Positions 12,825-14,356 of a stretch of DNA of 14,356 bases are shown here, in pieces (position 1 is the stretch's first letter; each line of letters starts with the position of its first letter). The notes beneath the pieces are model-generated. The model was given only the letters and a program-made list of their open reading frames with translations, was not told where the DNA came from and did not search any database. A program made the position numbers and the translations under genes. The DNA lies in contig JBJELW010000084.1 of NCBI GenBank assembly GCA_051879315.1, forward strand, positions 1-14,356, written 5' to 3'. This DNA is from Roseburia_C sp051879315 (GTDB taxonomy: Bacteria > Bacillota > Clostridia > Lachnospirales > Lachnospiraceae).

Positions 12825-13218
12825 CCCTGACATTAAAATACTCCCTCTCGTAATGAGGATGAAAAGAACGCAGCCTGGCAATCACCTCGTCCCTGGAGAA
12901 TTTTCTTAAATACATCTGCTCCTCCCGGATAGCATCAAGATACGCACTAATCCGGTCGATTCCTTCCAGATCCATATCCAGACCAAACACCGGATAATCC
13001 CAGTTTGGGGCATGCCCTATACAATAGATCACCGCCTCCATAAACTGTCGTGCTCTTTCATAGGTGACAGAACTGCTTTCATTTGCGGTGAATTCCTCTG
13101 TCAGTTTTCCCACAATGGGAATCAGTTCTTCCATGGACTCATTTGTTTTTCTGAGTGAATTGCTCTGCTGTTGCTCAGATAAAAGTGTCAAATATGTATC
13201 GTCCATCATCATACTCAT
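12805..13218 (-). CDS. Hypothetical protein downstream of MBL hydrolase
   Basis: Not recognised. The 137-residue product is acidic and predicted helical, without a signal peptide or membrane segment. It begins with a Met-rich MSMMMDDTYLTLLSEQQQ and has a middle stretch EEFTANESSSVTYERARQFMEAVIYCIG. It ends in a basic FSRDEVIARLRSFHPHYEREYF region. The start is uncertain: ATG at 13218 touches the MBL stop (TAA-ATG) but leaves only 3 nt after GGAG. The ATG at 13212 has 9 nt and is the better spaced choice. The direct abutment means co-translation with the MBL gene and suggests a linked role. The ESSSV-type stretch faintly recalls large uncharacterised clostridial proteins, but this is memory and not a match. 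Confidence 0.75.
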   Translation of the reverse strand: MSMMMDDTYLTLLSEQQQSNSLRKTNESMEELIPIVGKLTEEFTANESSSVTYERARQFMEAVIYCIGHAPNWDYPVFGLDMDLEGIDRISAYLDAIREEQMYLRKFSRDEVIARLRSFHPHYEREYFNVREIVRNN

Positions 13219-14031
13219 TTACTCCAAACAGCTTTTTATGGTGCGCTTAAATAACGGATTCTTAAGAAAATGTGGTGTTTTCATATCCTCACAAACCTGC
13301 AACACCAGTTCATCCAGAGTGTCCGCCTTTTCCCTGCATCGGTCTACACTCTGCTGTATTTCATCCATCAGCAATATCGCATCTTCAATTTTACTCACGG
13401 CTACTTCCTTCGTATACGTCACATCCCAGGCTGGGTAAAATACCTCTATGTCTTGTAACGCCTTCAGTTTTTCCAGACTGTTTCTATTATCCTCCCGCTG
13501 GATCCAGATGGGGATATCACCCCGCACCGGAATGGCATCACCGGTAAAAATCGCATGCTGTCCCGGCAGAAGATAGGACAACTCCTCACAGGAATGTCCC
13601 GGTGTGCATACCACTTCAATGGCCACATCCTTCTCTAACTCAATCCGGTCACCATCCTTTAATATGACATCCACCGGCACAGACCGGTTCACCAAAGTGT
13701 AAAAATTGGGAATCGGCCGTTGCTCAAACTGTAAATCAATGTCACGAATCCAACTGCTTTCCCCGGCACTGGCATATACCGTGCATCCGGTCATCTCCCG
13801 GATTTTCGCCGCACCGCCGATATGATCGGGATGGGCATGGGTGAGAAAGATTCCCCGAATATCCGTCATTTTTCTCCCAATGGAGCTGAGATAATCTGCA
13901 ATAATTTCTTCCGCACCATCCACACCGGAATCAATCAGGTAACAGACCTTTCCCTCCAGCACATAAACATACACATATCTTTTGATTTCCGGTGTTACAT
14001 GGAAATCAATTTTTAGCTGATGAATCTTCAT
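13219..14031 (-). CDS. Metallo-beta-lactamase-fold hydrolase
   Basis: A 270-residue MBL-fold protein, probably a cytosolic hydrolase of the glyoxalase II-like type. Metal ligands of the first site are in THAHPDH (His65, His67, Asp69, His70), with His146 in CTPGHS and the bridging Asp165 in FTGDAIP. The last ligand, usually His in a GH pair, is replaced: at that place the sequence is YPAWD (199-203). The C-terminal 60 residues are helical and may cap the active site. The ATG at 14031 follows AAAGGAAG at proper spacing. It lies 28 nt after the DUF1330-like gene and abuts the next gene directly, so the three form a probable operon whose promoter is outside the window. The substrate is unknown. 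Confidence 0.9.
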   Translation of the reverse strand: MKIHQLKIDFHVTPEIKRYVYVYVLEGKVCYLIDSGVDGAEEIIADYLSSIGRKMTDIRGIFLTHAHPDHIGGAAKIREMTGCTVYASAGESSWIRDIDLQFEQRPIPNFYTLVNRSVPVDVILKDGDRIELEKDVAIEVVCTPGHSCEELSYLLPGQHAIFTGDAIPVRGDIPIWIQREDNRNSLEKLKALQDIEVFYPAWDVTYTKEVAVSKIEDAILLMDEIQQSVDRCREKADTLDELVLQVCEDMKTPHFLKNPLFKRTIKSCLE

Positions 14032-14059
14032 AGGTACGCTTCCTTTCCAATATAGTCTT

Positions 14060-14356
14060 TCACAAACCTTCCACGATCACTGCCCTGGCGTCCACGCTGT
14101 TGACCCGTTTCATCATAATGTCACGGTATTCCCGGGAAGCAAAGCATGCATCCAGTTCTGTCCTTGATGGGAAACGGATGACGATGACCCGTTGCGGCTT
14201 TCTTTGCTCCGACAGGCAGCAAATCTGCTCCGTCCGGACCAGATATTCTCCCCCGTAACTCTCCACAATGGGTTTCACCTTTTCAATGTAAAAGTCATAA
14301 TCCTCCCGGTTTCCGTTTTCCGGAATATAAGTATCAATCATAAAATAGCAGGACAT
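14060..14356 (-). CDS. DUF1330-like protein
   Basis: A 98-residue protein of the DUF1330 type, a small dimeric alpha-beta barrel fold of unknown activity. Family features are VKPIVESYGGEYLVRTEQI (27-45), a PQRVIVIRFPSRTELDACFASREYRDI stretch and the ending RAVIVEGL. The ATG lies at the last base of the window, so its ribosome binding site cannot be seen. Length and the MSCYFMIDTYIPENG start fit a complete gene, though an upstream start cannot be excluded. It precedes the MBL gene by 28 nt on the same strand. Confidence 0.85.
   Translation of the reverse strand: MSCYFMIDTYIPENGNREDYDFYIEKVKPIVESYGGEYLVRTEQICCLSEQRKPQRVIVIRFPSRTELDACFASREYRDIMMKRVNSVDARAVIVEGL

Overview
The window reads as chromosomal DNA of a gut-type Clostridia, most likely Lachnospiraceae. 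The support is gene content (PocR-GGDEF-EAL protein, TRM11-like methyltransferase with HEAT-like repeats, DegV protein, larB/larC, DUF1330 protein), strong AGGAGG ribosome binding sites, and TTGACA/TATAAT promoters with 17-bp spacers. Fifteen of the sixteen genes lie on the minus strand. No rRNA, tRNA, CRISPR array, transposase or prophage gene was seen. The placement is inference, not a database result.

Layout, from high to low coordinates because transcription runs leftward. (1) 14356-12805: a DUF1330-like protein, a metallo-beta-lactamase-fold hydrolase and a hypothetical protein, tightly spaced. (2) 12729-10458: a Phd/YefM-VapC type toxin-antitoxin pair whose promoter carries three TCGTAC boxes exactly 22 bp apart. 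Only 15 bp later come larB and larC, which overlap by 8 bp and act in nickel-pincer cofactor synthesis. The larC product stops after the N-terminal (LarC1) part, and no LarC2 sequence follows. (3) 10358-8988: a MATE-family exporter. (4) 8829-8963: a short gene for a 44-residue protein, the only plus-strand gene, with its own promoter, ribosome binding site and terminator. It is divergent from a membrane-anchored amidase (8615-7857). (5) 7753-3282: a probable operon of RNA methyltransferase, c-di-GMP synthase/phosphodiesterase and a small protein that looks like a degenerate HPr. (6) 3201-2335: a DegV/FakB-type fatty-acid-binding protein. (7) 2150-876: purA, with its own promoter and a terminator-like hairpin inside its 5' leader. 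(8) 721-119: a HAD hydrolase.

The points most worth a second look are the purA leader with two mutually exclusive hairpins, the HPr-like protein that lacks the active-site His but keeps an NLKS (Ser46-like) motif beside a c-di-GMP enzyme, the triple operator of the toxin-antitoxin pair joined to the lar genes, the isolated 44-residue gene, and the LarC1-only larC.
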